This document shows positions 19,066 to 28,393 of a stretch of 64,000 nucleotides of DNA, in pieces. Below the pieces are notes generated by a model, which searched no databases, had not been told where the DNA came from, and saw only the letters and a list, made by a program, of their open reading frames with translations. Source of the stretch: Halomonas maura (GTDB taxonomy: Bacteria > Pseudomonadota > Gammaproteobacteria > Pseudomonadales > Halomonadaceae); assembly GCF_030409305.1 (NCBI RefSeq), contig NZ_JAUFPQ010000010.1, positions 1 through 64,000 on the forward strand, given 5' to 3'. A program made the translations under genes and the position numbers. Within the stretch, counting starts at the first letter, position 1, and every line of letters begins with the position of its first letter.

Positions 19066-19920
19066 TTATTTTCCTTGACAGTCATCCTTCAACAACAATG
19101 CAAGGCTCGTAACGTGCGTTCCCATCTTGGTTGGCCACGGCAATTCACCCAATGGCCTAACCTTTATGTTTACTCCTTCTCTCCGAAGCCTCTCAGTAGC
19201 CAAGAATGGTCCTGGAATAACCGAACTATTAGTCCACAAGGGCTTCATGTTTGGAAAATAGTCATGGAGCAAAATGATGCCATCCTTGTTAAGAAGCTTT
19301 AAGGCCAATGGAATCTCTTGGTACACTGTTGTCGCGGAATGGTCTCCGTCAAGAAAAATAAAATCAAATGTTCGCTGACATTTTTCTGCATAATTGAATG
19401 AAGTATCTTTGACAAATTCAACAAATGATCCGTAGCCCAGGCTATCGATCACTTCTACTGGGGAATGACTTGCCCCATGTTTTAACCATGGCTTATCGGC
19501 TGGAGAATTGACATCATAAATATCAACAGTCGTCACGCTTGGCATTTTGACTGAAGCATTGTGAAGTGCAGAAGCAATATGAAATGTTGAAGCCCCTATG
19601 TGTGTACCAATCTCCAATACAGATTTTGGCTTAATGGCACTTATCAAGTAATAAATTGCTCGTCTGTCCCCAGGATTGACTCCACCCGTCCCATCCGGAA
19701 TCATAAATTCTTTAATCTTTTTTTGTGTATCAAACCACATTCCATCAATAGTTCCACAACTAAACACATCACTCAATGAAGGATCGCTATCAGAACGAAG
19801 CTTATCTGTATTACAGCCTGCCAACTCAGCCTGTTCCAATTTTCTTAATGCCTTTCGAAAGCGGTATTGGTCAACCACGATTGAGGGTGTTATACGTGCC
19901 ACATGTTGTTTTAACTTCAT
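19066..19920 (-). CDS. class I SAM-dependent methyltransferase
   Basis: A protein of about 284 aa with a class I methyltransferase core: SVLEIGTHIGASTFHIA is motif I (SAM-binding glycine loop), VTTVDIYDV is motif II, and FDFIFLDGDHSATTVYQEI is the acidic/DGDH segment typical of the Methyltransf_24 group. ILLHDYFPN follows. It probably O-methylates a sugar or a sugar intermediate. The start was set at ATG 19920 because GGAGAG precedes it; ATGs at 19956 and 19941 remain possible. Low G+C, like its left neighbours. Confidence 0.8.
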   Translation of the reverse strand: MKLKQHVARITPSIVVDQYRFRKALRKLEQAELAGCNTDKLRSDSDPSLSDVFSCGTIDGMWFDTQKKIKEFMIPDGTGGVNPGDRRAIYYLISAIKPKSVLEIGTHIGASTFHIASALHNASVKMPSVTTVDIYDVNSPADKPWLKHGASHSPVEVIDSLGYGSFVEFVKDTSFNYAEKCQRTFDFIFLDGDHSATTVYQEIPLALKLLNKDGIILLHDYFPNMKPLWTNSSVIPGPFLATERLRREGVNIKVRPLGELPWPTKMGTHVTSLALLLKDDCQGK

Positions 19921-20425
19921 TTTTATCTCTCCAGCTTTCATTAGCTCTCTTTTCATCTATCAATTGTCGCGTAGGGCGACATTATTGCGCCTCAACTCCA
20001 GAACATTAACTCCCATCGCGAACTATGGATGGCCAATTGCGGCAATACATCAGTGTCAGACTGATATTCAGTGTACCAGGCGGATTTAATTAGGTTGTTC
20101 ATTAACGAAACTGTATCATCCATCATGGCAGACTCGAGATATAGCAGTTTCAGCCTGTGACGCACCTCGGTTCTATAATGAGAGATTGCGTAAAATCATT
20201 AAGTCTCCACTGGCAACCAGAGAGTTTCATGCATCTCTCATATGAATATCTATCTCACCAAGCGGGCAGAGCAAATAGTGAAGCAAGTTAGTCAAGCGTG
20301 ATATATTACCATGTCGATAGAGCTATCAAATGTCGATGCCGACCATCCAAAAATCAGTATTGTTTCCCGAATGCTATATTTTTCCAGTTACAAGTTCTGC
20401 ATCCCAACAAAGCCAGCTCATTCTT
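19921..20425. other. non-coding spacer
   Basis: About 500 nt between the M28-like gene and the methyltransferase. No frame, hairpin with T-run or promoter could be supported. It lies at the change from G+C-rich to A+T-rich DNA, so it may be an old recombination junction. Confidence 0.35.
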
Positions 20426-21712
20426 CTATGACAAATCAACTAGCCCAAGCTTCGCCCATTTCTCCAGGTATGTATAGACTAAAGACGGTGGCAAGCCTAC
20501 GCGGCTAGCCAATACCGAAGTACTGACTGGTCGGGAGAGTGTAGGGATTAGTTCCATTAATTGTCGCATGGAACGGCGTTTATCATCGGGAAAATCACCA
20601 AAAGCGACCTGACCAGGATCTATATACAGATCATAATCTGGATGTGAAAGGCAGACATTTCCGGTAAAACGTTTTCTTATCAAGGAGCTAGACTCCAGCA
20701 TATCTATCGCGCTCAATAAAATATTTACCGACTCCTCAAGCTTTTCCCCACTTATCAAGTCAAGATTATCGCGGTCGCTGTGATATTCCGGATAGGGATA
20801 GCGGGAAAATGAAGCCATTGGAATGCCATACGCTTCCCAGATATATTCATCGTTGATCAGAGCACTGGCAAATTCGCCAGTGTGATGCCGACTTCTACTC
20901 TTTATTAAAGCATCCGCCAAGGCCTTTTCGATATTCGACTGGCGATAACGCGAAAATTGAAGTGCAAGCTCAGTTGGAGAACCCAGCATCTCCAGCATGA
21001 CTCCTTCAAATAAGGACTTCCGCTCATCGCTATCCATCCTACCCAGATAATACTCATTGCCTATGATTCCAGGAGCCAAGACGAGCCGGTAACTAAACTT
21101 CAGATTGCGTTTACGCAGCTTCTCGAAGAGTGCGACACCCACAGCCACACCGGACAAGCCGTCATTGGCCACCCCGGGGTGATCGAGATTGGCGCCGAAG
21201 ACGATGGTCTCGTCAAGTTCGCCTGCCAGGTGATATTCGAGCACGCGCAAAGTACCTGGCACTTCCTCGGTATCGATTAGGACGTCATAGTCACCCGGAG
21301 CCAGTGAGTCGAAGAACGCTTTAGGTACACAGAACCCCCAGTCCCGTTTCCAACTCGTGAAGAGCTGACGAAAGTGAAAGGGGATGCTGTCATCATAGCG
21401 ATGATCGAAATGCAGGTGTTCACGCAACTCTTCACGTGACACCCTGCCCCGGAATGGAGCCGACACGGCCATGACCGCCATGGGATGCCAACGACCGTCG
21501 TAGACCATTTCGCCATTGTGATGGATGCTGGCCTCTTTGACATCCCACTTCGGCGGTATTACCCATCCGTTGTAATTATCTTCGTCGGGGTAATCGATCT
21601 CCTTGAAGGGAAAGATGTCCTTGAGATAATGAATGGTGTAATCGTAGTCACTGGAGCAAATAACCCGGTTCAATGGCGTCAGGTCCGCTATCAGCTCTAT
21701 CATTTCTCTCAT
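20426..21712 (-). CDS. M28-like aminopeptidase-domain protein (DUF4910/DUF2172 type)
   Basis: A 428-aa member of the aminopeptidase-like family often found beside nonulosonic acid genes. ANLDHPGVANDGLSG has the metal-binding His/Asp of M28 peptidases, GIIGNEYYLGR supplies the catalytic/metal Glu region, and EYHSDRDNLDLIS gives the last His. A C-terminal segment of about 80 residues (LSRPVSTSVLASRVGLPPSL and on) looks like a winged helix. It could cleave an amide or acyl-amino group; no substrate is known. The ATG at 21712 is preceded by AAGGTAAT. It follows the deacetylase at 21770. Confidence 0.8.
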   Translation of the reverse strand: MREMIELIADLTPLNRVICSSDYDYTIHYLKDIFPFKEIDYPDEDNYNGWVIPPKWDVKEASIHHNGEMVYDGRWHPMAVMAVSAPFRGRVSREELREHLHFDHRYDDSIPFHFRQLFTSWKRDWGFCVPKAFFDSLAPGDYDVLIDTEEVPGTLRVLEYHLAGELDETIVFGANLDHPGVANDGLSGVAVGVALFEKLRKRNLKFSYRLVLAPGIIGNEYYLGRMDSDERKSLFEGVMLEMLGSPTELALQFSRYRQSNIEKALADALIKSRSRHHTGEFASALINDEYIWEAYGIPMASFSRYPYPEYHSDRDNLDLISGEKLEESVNILLSAIDMLESSSLIRKRFTGNVCLSHPDYDLYIDPGQVAFGDFPDDKRRSMRQLMELIPTLSRPVSTSVLASRVGLPPSLVYTYLEKWAKLGLVDLS

Positions 21713-21769
21713 ATCATTACCTTTTCACTTTTCAGGCCATGATCTAGAAGAAAAGAACATAGTATGTGG

Positions 21770-22738
21770 CTATATCTGGACAATGACTTGCAATGCCTCT
21801 TTATTTTTAGGCAAATCGTTCGTATCCAATCGAGGCAGCACCAATGATTTATGTTGGTTCAGGTTCGCCACCCCTACGTTGACCGTCAGGCCCAACGCAC
21901 AGTCCCTTTCCTGGAGGATCTCCAGCAAGCTGTCATCGTAGCCACCGAAGGGATAGCACATGACCCAATCACTGACGGAAACCCCTACTCCAGCCAGGAA
22001 GTCCAGGCTGGCATCGATTTCGTGCCGTTGCTCCTGGACCGATAACGTATTCAGCCAACGATGCGTGTCACCATGACTGCCGATCCACATTCCAGCGGCA
22101 TACATTTCCCGGAGATGATCCTCGTTCAGATAGAGCTCTCCAGCGAAACCGCGTTCGTCGTCACTCACGAACTGACGAAAGAGCCCGTCAAGCAGTGGTT
22201 CACGCAATGCCTTGGGAAGTCCCTTCTGCAGGATTCTCTTGATAAATGTCACCTGCGGATGATCGTAGCGTCCTTCTCGGCAGTAGGTCTCGAAGGCTTC
22301 CTCGTTGCTGGGTAATCCATATTCAGCACGGTGAGCATCCAGGGTAGCGAATATCACATCGATCAGTTGCTGCGGATGAGCACCGCTGGCGAGTGTAAAG
22401 TGAATTTTGTTGACGTCCAGCACGCGTTCACCGCGAACGGCACACACCGGTGGGAAGAAGCTGCCTTGTATACCACGCGAAACGAGCAGTGGTAATACGT
22501 ACGTATAATGATCCAGATAGCCATCATCGAAGGTCAGCAGCAGGGAGTTATCGGGTAGCACCACTTCGCCACGCGTCGCGGCAATCACCTCCTCCATGCG
22601 TACGACGTGGTAGTGATGCTGAATGAAGTCAAGCTGGCCACGGAACTGTTCCCATTCTTGAGCCTTGAGGTCTGGATATCGGGACCCACTTAGGGGACGG
22701 ACATAATGATACATCACGATGGTCAGCTTGTTCCCCAT
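21770..22738 (-). CDS. polysaccharide deacetylase (NodB homology domain)
   Basis: A 322-aa carbohydrate esterase family 4 protein. Motif 1 is LLLTFDDGYLDHYT (general base and metal Asp), motif 2 is GSHGDTHRWL (H-x3-H metal ligands) and motif 3 is CYPFGGYDD. An insert of about 100 residues separates motifs 1 and 2. No signal peptide is seen, so it may act on a cytoplasmic glycan intermediate. The ATG at 22738 has AAGGAAC upstream. It lies 27 nt after the SDR gene at 22766 and belongs to the nonulosonic acid operon. Confidence 0.87.
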   Translation of the reverse strand: MGNKLTIVMYHYVRPLSGSRYPDLKAQEWEQFRGQLDFIQHHYHVVRMEEVIAATRGEVVLPDNSLLLTFDDGYLDHYTYVLPLLVSRGIQGSFFPPVCAVRGERVLDVNKIHFTLASGAHPQQLIDVIFATLDAHRAEYGLPSNEEAFETYCREGRYDHPQVTFIKRILQKGLPKALREPLLDGLFRQFVSDDERGFAGELYLNEDHLREMYAAGMWIGSHGDTHRWLNTLSVQEQRHEIDASLDFLAGVGVSVSDWVMCYPFGGYDDSLLEILQERDCALGLTVNVGVANLNQHKSLVLPRLDTNDLPKNKEALQVIVQI

Positions 22739-22765
22739 GTTCCTTACCCCCTGTCATCCGTACCT

Positions 22766-23590
22766 TTACCAGGCGCTCAGGCCACCGTCGACGTAGAGGC
22801 ACTGGCCGGTCACATAGCGCGACGCATCCGATGCCAGATACAAAAGCGCCCCCACCAGGTCATCGGGACTTCCCATTCGCCCTAGCGGGACGCGTTGGGA
22901 GTACAGGGCGACGAACTCCGCATTCTGGCCACTCTGCACGCCGCCCGGGATCAGAGCATTGACCCGGATACCATGCTCCGCCCAGGTGGTAGCCAGGTGA
23001 CGGGCCAGACCAGTGACGCCGGCCTTGGAGGCGGCATAGACGGGCGGAGTGTTGATGCTGATGCCCATGTACTCGGACCCGGCATAAATGCGCGGATCGC
23101 TGCCTAGCTCACCGTAGATGGAGCCGGTATGAATAATGCTCCCTCCCCGTCCCTGCTCGATCATGTGGCGCCCTACACAGCGCGATACCAAAAAGAGGCC
23201 ATCGAGATTGACGGCCATGATCTTGCGCCACTCGGCGAGGCTGTATTCCTCCACGGGGGCGAAGAAGGCCTCGAGGTCGTCGGACTTGCTGGCCGCATTG
23301 TTGTGCAGGATGTCGATGTCACCGAAACGTTCCACGGTGCTCGCCACCAACGCCTCGACGGAGTCTTCGCTGCTGACATCGCATTCTTGACCAAGACATG
23401 TTACGCCCGTCTGCCGAGCTAGCTTGCTGGCGTAGCGCCCGGCCGCATCGCCATCCAGGTCAGCCACGACCACATGCGCTCCGAACTCGGCCAGAGCTCG
23501 GCAAAAGTGCTGCCCCAGGATCCCCAGGCCACCGGTGACGATAGCGACACGTCCCGTCAGATCGAACAGATCACGAAATATCGAGTCCAT
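22766..23590 (-). CDS. SDR oxidoreductase, PtmA-like
   Basis: A 274-aa classical short-chain dehydrogenase. AIVTGGLGILGQHFCRAL is the TGxxxGxG NAD-binding motif, HNNAA is the NNAG-type motif, and the catalytic S and Y-x3-K are in IHTGSIYGEL and YAASKAG. The C-terminal GQCLYVDGGLSAW is typical. In Campylobacter, PtmA with PtmF supplies the amino-hexose precursor for legionaminic acid; the context suggests the same here. AGGAGG precedes ATG 23590. It overlaps the Gfo/Idh gene by 20 nt. A second SDR of this type is at 25786. Confidence 0.82.
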   Translation of the reverse strand: MDSIFRDLFDLTGRVAIVTGGLGILGQHFCRALAEFGAHVVVADLDGDAAGRYASKLARQTGVTCLGQECDVSSEDSVEALVASTVERFGDIDILHNNAASKSDDLEAFFAPVEEYSLAEWRKIMAVNLDGLFLVSRCVGRHMIEQGRGGSIIHTGSIYGELGSDPRIYAGSEYMGISINTPPVYAASKAGVTGLARHLATTWAEHGIRVNALIPGGVQSGQNAEFVALYSQRVPLGRMGSPDDLVGALLYLASDASRYVTGQCLYVDGGLSAW

Positions 23591-24497
23591 CCAGTGCTAC
23601 CTCCTCACGGGTCTGGAGCGCTCGGTTGCCCGCGATCAGTGTTCTCATGACCTCGATCGTGTCCGCGGCGGGAATCGCGGGGCGCTCCTCGACAACCTGG
23701 CGCCAGAATTCCCACAGGGTGCGACGGAACATCGAGAAGTTATCGGTGATGTCGACTCCGCCTACCTGGCGACTGCCCAGCAGCTCGATGCGGAAGACCA
23801 CCGGCACCTGACCGAGGGCATCGATGTGGACCGATACGCCGTCCGTCATCGTCACGACCAGGGAGTCGTGAACCGCCGGCAGGGCGCGAACCGACACTGG
23901 ACGTGACGCCAGCAACGGCAGGATGGCATCCAGCAGGTGCACGCCGTAGCGCTCCCAGCCATTGACGATGGTCCCACGCACGAGCTTGATATCGCCGTGA
24001 TCGACCTGGCCAGCGCGCCACGTATCAAGCTCCCGTGCATAGCGCATACCAGAGCAGGACATCAGCAGTCCCCGCTCCAGGTAGGGTGCGAAGTCGCGCA
24101 GCTCGTCGAGATCCAGTGTCAGAGGCTTGTCGATGAAGACCGGGACGCCCGCCTCCAGAAAAGGGCCGGCCAGCGGACGGTGCGAGGCATGATCGTCGCG
24201 GGCGATGATCACCGCATCCACGGCTCCGATCATCTCCAGCGGATCACGTACGGCATGTGGAATGCGAGCAGCCGCGCAGAGCGACGCCGTCTGCTCGACG
24301 TCCTGCGTCCAGGCATGGGTGACCCGCAGGTCACCGACGCCGAACTCCGAACCATGGCGGCGGCGCACGTAGTCGTAGATCACCGGCCAGCCGGCGGCCC
24401 GCAGGCCATGGTCGCAGTAGCCATTGATGATTGCGGAAAAGGAGAACGGATGACCGTTGCCGTCACTGGCTCCCAGCATGCCGATTCGCGTTACCAT
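23571..24497 (-). CDS. Gfo/Idh/MocA oxidoreductase, PtmF-like
   Basis: A 308-aa NAD(P)-dependent oxidoreductase: N-terminal Rossmann fold (IGMLGASDGNGHPFSFSAII), DAVIIARDDHASH before the sheet edge, and the conserved GVPVFIDKPL with its lysine, as in EKPL motifs of this family. In Campylobacter jejuni the matching gene ptmF lies in the same neighbourhood (neuB2, neuC2, ptmE, ptmF, ptmB, ptmA) and is needed for GDP-GlcN precursor supply. Its stop overlaps the next SDR gene, so translation is coupled. Confidence 0.8.
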   Translation of the reverse strand: MVTRIGMLGASDGNGHPFSFSAIINGYCDHGLRAAGWPVIYDYVRRRHGSEFGVGDLRVTHAWTQDVEQTASLCAAARIPHAVRDPLEMIGAVDAVIIARDDHASHRPLAGPFLEAGVPVFIDKPLTLDLDELRDFAPYLERGLLMSCSGMRYARELDTWRAGQVDHGDIKLVRGTIVNGWERYGVHLLDAILPLLASRPVSVRALPAVHDSLVVTMTDGVSVHIDALGQVPVVFRIELLGSRQVGGVDITDNFSMFRRTLWEFWRQVVEERPAIPAADTIEVMRTLIAGNRALQTREEVALDGLDIS

Positions 24498-24539
24498 AGA
24501 GGGAGGATTCTCCTGATGGGTAGGGACAGAAGGACGAGC

Positions 24540-25736
24540 TCAGGTACAGGCAGCCAGACGCTCCGTCAGCACCCGCACGTTTTCGCCCACGGTCTCGCCC
24601 AGGCGAGCCGCCTTGGCCTTCAGGCTCGCCCTGAGGGGGGCGCCTGCCGCCAGTTGGGTGGCCACCAGGTTCAGCACCTCGTCCAACTGAGACTCGAGAG
24701 AGAACGGATCCAGATGGCTCGGCGGCATGTCCGCCTGCTTAAGGAAGGCGTCCATCTTCGGTGTGTGTCGGCTCAGGGCGATGACTGGCGTGCCGCCGCT
24801 GTGAGCAAAGATGCTGGGATGCCAGCGGGCACCAACATATACCCGGGCGTTGCCCAATAGGTTCACCGCGAACTGGATGGGCAGGCTGGCTCCAGCCAAC
24901 GGCAGGTCGAGCCTCTCGGCGACCGGCGCCAGGATGCGCAGGTCCTTGTCCGACGATGCAGTCAGCAGCACTTGACCAACACTGGCCTGCATCTCCCGGC
25001 AGAGTCGAATGAAACCAGGAATGGCATCATGGTCCGGCTGCAGCCCACGAAAATATACCGAACCGCCACCGATGCAGGCATAGGGTTGGCGTGGATCGAA
25101 CGCCTCGCCACGAAAGGGGCGCTCATGAGAGAGACCGAACGCGGTCGATGGCCACCACTGCTCGACCGGCTCAGGTTGGTAGAGGTAGGCGGCATCGGCC
25201 GCCACCCTGCCCTGCCCGGCGGGACAGGCCCGTGCCGAGTCGGGCTCGCGAAACACGATGTCATCCAGCAGCGGATAGATGTGCCTGGCGATCTCCCTCA
25301 GTGCCGGGTCATTCATGACGATGCTGTGGTTGACCATCGCCGTGGGCTTGTCGAAGAAACACTTCGCGAGGTAGGCGATGAAAAAGATCATGCGACTCTG
25401 CCGGGTAAGGTCGTAGATGCAGCCCTCACCGTTTACCAGCACGATATCGCAGTCGTGCAGCGCCTTGCCGATGGCGGGAAAGGCCGCGCCCTGCATGACA
25501 CCGAGCGCGCATTCCTCGAATTCCTGCCAGCAGGTCGGGGCGACATCGATTACCGGGTCGTCGTCGGCCTGACCATCCACAGAGTCGTCCGGCTGGGGAA
25601 TGCCGATACGATACTGATAGAGGGTCGAGGCGACCTGCCCGCCGGCGTCCCGGATCAACTCTCGAAGCGCGTAGGACGTCGCCCTGGCACCCCAGTTGGG
25701 ATCATCGGACGTGTCATTGACCAAGCAAACTTTCAT
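24540..25736 (-). CDS. polysaccharide pyruvyl transferase family protein
   Basis: A 398-aa GT-B-like protein of the CsaB/polysaccharide pyruvyl transferase family. It begins MKVCLVNDTSDDPNWGARAT, has IVLVNGEGCIYD (the conserved G-E-G segment), VFREPDSARAC, and the C-terminal YVGARWHPSIFAHSGGTPVI with the R/H pair that binds the phosphoenolpyruvate-like donor. It may add a pyruvate ketal or act as a glycosyltransferase. ATG 25736 was chosen over the longer open frame because GGAGAA lies just upstream. It interrupts the SDR and Gfo/Idh genes of the nonulosonic acid block. Confidence 0.82.
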   Translation of the reverse strand: MKVCLVNDTSDDPNWGARATSYALRELIRDAGGQVASTLYQYRIGIPQPDDSVDGQADDDPVIDVAPTCWQEFEECALGVMQGAAFPAIGKALHDCDIVLVNGEGCIYDLTRQSRMIFFIAYLAKCFFDKPTAMVNHSIVMNDPALREIARHIYPLLDDIVFREPDSARACPAGQGRVAADAAYLYQPEPVEQWWPSTAFGLSHERPFRGEAFDPRQPYACIGGGSVYFRGLQPDHDAIPGFIRLCREMQASVGQVLLTASSDKDLRILAPVAERLDLPLAGASLPIQFAVNLLGNARVYVGARWHPSIFAHSGGTPVIALSRHTPKMDAFLKQADMPPSHLDPFSLESQLDEVLNLVATQLAAGAPLRASLKAKAARLGETVGENVRVLTERLAACT

Positions 25737-25785
25737 GGTTTTCTCCACCCACCCTCTCGCTGTGCCTTCCTCGCGGTGTCGGGAG

Positions 25786-26583
25786 TCACCAGATCGCCCA
25801 GCCGCCATCCACGCACAGGTTCTGCCCGGTGATGTAGGCACCGGCATCGCTGGCCAACAGGGCAATGGCGCCCTTCAGATCTTGCGGCTGCCCGAGGCGG
25901 CCCACCGGCGCCTTGCTCTCCAAACGCTCCATGAACGCCCGATTCTCCTGGGTCACGGCATGCGGGAAGGCGCCAGGGCTGATGGCATTGACGCGAATCG
26001 CATCGGGCGACAGAAAGCTTGCCAGGTAGCGAGTGAACTGCAGCACCCCGGCCTTGGCCGCGCCATAGCTGGGTGGATTGGCATGGTCGGTGCCATCGTA
26101 CAGCCGATAGTCGGGCGCCACATGGCCATACATGGAGGCGATGTTGACGATGCAGCCACTGCGCTCCTTGAGCAGCGGGTAACAGCACTTCACCATACGA
26201 AAGACTGAGTTGAGGCTGATATCAACGTCGTAATACCAATCGTCCTCCTCGATGCTCTGCCAACTGTTCTTGCGGCCGGACCAGGCATTGTTGACCAGGA
26301 TGTCGAGTCCAGTGTCGCTCTCTCGCAGTGCTTCCACGCAGTGCAACACGGAATTGCGATCGGTGACATCCAGCTCGATGGCCCGGTGGTGGCCGAGAGG
26401 AGCGATATCGCGAAGCCGCATGATCATTGCTTCGCAGCGAGCAGCATCGCGACTGGCGAGTACGACATCAGCGCCCAGCTCGGCGAGAGCCTCGCCCATG
26501 GCGCTGCCCAGATAGCCGGCGCCGCCACTGATCAGCGCGTTACGCCCGCTAAGGTCCATCAATTCATGCAGAGACCGATTCAT
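25786..26583 (-). CDS. SDR oxidoreductase, second PtmA-like copy
   Basis: A 265-aa short-chain dehydrogenase with [18 protein letters not shown] (cofactor loop), LVNNAW, the catalytic [11 protein letters not shown] and [13 protein letters not shown] (Y-x3-K), and the tail [13 protein letters not shown]. It resembles the SDR at 22766 in length and tail but is clearly diverged. The AGGGAGGGG ribosome site fixes the start at 26583. It overlaps the end of the cytidylyltransferase gene by 20 nt. Two such enzymes in one legionaminate block suggest two oxidation-reduction steps or a second product. Confidence 0.82.
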   Translation of the reverse strand: MNRSLHELMDLSGRNALISGGAGYLGSAMGEALAELGADVVLASRDAARCEAMIMRLRDIAPLGHHRAIELDVTDRNSVLHCVEALRESDTGLDILVNNAWSGRKNSWQSIEEDDWYYDVDISLNSVFRMVKCCYPLLKERSGCIVNIASMYGHVAPDYRLYDGTDHANPPSYGAAKAGVLQFTRYLASFLSPDAIRVNAISPGAFPHAVTQENRAFMERLESKAPVGRLGQPQDLKGAIALLASDAGAYITGQNLCVDGGWAIW

Positions 26584-27280
26584 GGTTCCCCTCCCTGGTG
26601 ATGAGTTCGGCGAGGCGAAAATCCCGCTCGTCATCGATGTCCAGCGATGTATCACCATCGACGATCACCGCCCCGGTACGTCCGAACAGCATGCCGCGGG
26701 TCGCCAGGTCAAGCCGGTCGAGACGGAAGGCATAGACCTCGCCACTGAGTTGGTAGGCCTCGGGCAGTTGTTGGCGCGGCAACCAGGGCACGCTGCCGTC
26801 GACGAAAGACTCGGGCGCTCCGTCGCGGATCCGCCAGGCGCGGTGCGGGTTGAGCTCAGCAGGCTTGAAGGTGGCCACCGAGTCCAATCCGTCGTAATGG
26901 AGATGAGTCAGGCAAGCCTGCACGTCGCCGGCACGCCTGAAGGGCGCGGTCGGTTCCAGCAGCAGGCCATAGGCGGCCCGCTCGCCTTCATCGTGGAGCC
27001 GACGGGCCAGCTCGCGCACTGCATCGAGCACCAGCGCGGTATCAGTGGCCAAGGCCGGCGGGCGATGGTAGACCTCCGCTCCCCGCTCACTGGCGACCCT
27101 GGCGATATCCTCGCTGTCGGTCGAGACGATCACGCGGTCGACCTCCTCGAGGCGTGCGGCCAGGTCCAGGGTCCAGACGATCAGCGGCTTGCCGCCGAGA
27201 GTACGCAGGTTCTTGCCCGGCACGCTCTTGCTGCCGCCGCGTGCCGGGATAACGGCAACGACTCGTTGTCTGTCAATCAT
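26564..27280 (-). CDS. legF: CMP-nonulosonate cytidylyltransferase (LegF/PtmB/NeuA type)
   Basis: A 238-aa enzyme that activates a nonulosonic acid with CTP. The N-terminal [19 protein letters not shown] is the hallmark CTP-binding motif, [14 protein letters not shown] and [10 protein letters not shown] are further conserved strands, and the Mg-binding DIDDERDF is near the end. The start is ATG 27280 or 27286; AGGTGA sits better for 27280. Position after ptmE and neuC supports a legionaminate-type role rather than Neu5Ac, but the two cannot be split by eye. Confidence 0.88.
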   Translation of the reverse strand: MIDRQRVVAVIPARGGSKSVPGKNLRTLGGKPLIVWTLDLAARLEEVDRVIVSTDSEDIARVASERGAEVYHRPPALATDTALVLDAVRELARRLHDEGERAAYGLLLEPTAPFRRAGDVQACLTHLHYDGLDSVATFKPAELNPHRAWRIRDGAPESFVDGSVPWLPRQQLPEAYQLSGEVYAFRLDRLDLATRGMLFGRTGAVIVDGDTSLDIDDERDFRLAELITREGNHESVSA

Positions 27281-27320
27281 CGACATCACCTGAAATGGGG
27301 GTGGATGACGGGAGGGAGGA

Positions 27321-28379
27321 TCACGAGCGTAGCTGGGCCATGGTGTCGCAGTACTGCTGCCACTCGCCGGTATCCAGCCAGGCCTTGTCACTGATGGGGT
27401 AGACGCCGACGCGTCCGCCGCGATCCTTAACGTCCTCGATCAGCTCGGTGAGGTGGTAGAACTGATTCTCGGGAATCAGTTCGAGCGTCGACGCCTTGAG
27501 CACATAGAGCCCGGTGTTGACCAGGAAGTTGTAGTGCGGCTTTTCGCGCATGGCACAGAGTTGGCCGTTGTCGACGATGTCGCAGATGCCATAGGGAATG
27601 TCGTAGTGACGCAGCGACACCACCATGGTGATGTCGTTGTCCTCCTTGCGGTGATGCTCGACCAGGGCGTGATAGTCCGCCTTGATGATGACGTCGCAGT
27701 TGGTGACGATGAGATCGCCCTCAAGGTGGCCGGCCAGGGTGTGCAAGCTGCCGCCGGTACCCAACGGCTTGTCCTCGTAAACAAAGTTCAGGCGATACGG
27801 CGGCGCGAGCTCTTCGAAGTAGGCTTGGATCAGCTTCGACTTGTAGTTGACCGAAAGGTAGAACTCATCGACCCCATGCTCTGCAAATGCATCCATGATG
27901 ACTTCGATCGCTGTCTTCTCCCCCACCGGGATCAGCGGTTTGGGCAGCACGCTGGTGAAAGGCGCGAGCCGGGTACCCTTGCCGCCGGCCATGACCACCA
28001 CCGGCAGGTCCAGTGACGTCCCCTTCCTGACCTCCTCGCCTTGCTGGAACAGGCTGTCCCAGAACAACACATCGATGATGCATCCCGCATCGTCCAGCAC
28101 CGGCACCGAATTGATCTGGTGCGTGGACATGGCGCTCTTGATCTCGGCGATGCGATAGTCGGCCTTGGCAGAATAGGGTATGCGGTTGCAGACCGCCTCG
28201 ACCACTCCGTCCAGGTCTCCCCCCCCGAGGATCCAGCGTCGCACGTCACCGTCAGTCAGGGTACCGAGCAGTCGACCATGGCCGGTGGTAACATAGAGGA
28301 TTTTGCGCCTCGTTTCTTCCAGTTGCTGCAGCGCTTCCAAAACATTGCGCCGTTCATCAATCAATAGTGACTCGTACAT
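27321..28379 (-). CDS. ptmE: PtmE-like nucleotidyltransferase with CBS pair
   Basis: A 352-aa two-part protein: two N-terminal CBS-like segments (to about residue 115; note YVTTGHGRLLGTLTDGDVRR and INSVPVLDDAGCIIDVLF) and a C-terminal nucleotidyltransferase with VVMAGGKGTRLAPFTSVLPK and NCDVIIKAD. In Campylobacter PtmE makes the GDP-GlcN(Ac)-type precursor for legionaminic acid. The ATG at 28379 has GAGGGGG upstream; the frame is open far beyond only because it runs through neuC. It lies 14 nt after neuC. Confidence 0.88.
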   Translation of the reverse strand: MYESLLIDERRNVLEALQQLEETRRKILYVTTGHGRLLGTLTDGDVRRWILGGGDLDGVVEAVCNRIPYSAKADYRIAEIKSAMSTHQINSVPVLDDAGCIIDVLFWDSLFQQGEEVRKGTSLDLPVVVMAGGKGTRLAPFTSVLPKPLIPVGEKTAIEVIMDAFAEHGVDEFYLSVNYKSKLIQAYFEELAPPYRLNFVYEDKPLGTGGSLHTLAGHLEGDLIVTNCDVIIKADYHALVEHHRKEDNDITMVVSLRHYDIPYGICDIVDNGQLCAMREKPHYNFLVNTGLYVLKASTLELIPENQFYHLTELIEDVKDRGGRVGVYPISDKAWLDTGEWQQYCDTMAQLRS

Positions 28380-28393
28380 CGGAAGGCCCCCTC

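Noticed and set aside
24540..25865. Longer start for the pyruvyl-transferase-family protein
   Set aside because: The extra 43 residues overlap the upstream SDR gene in another frame and show no homology; GGAGAA precedes the ATG at 25736.
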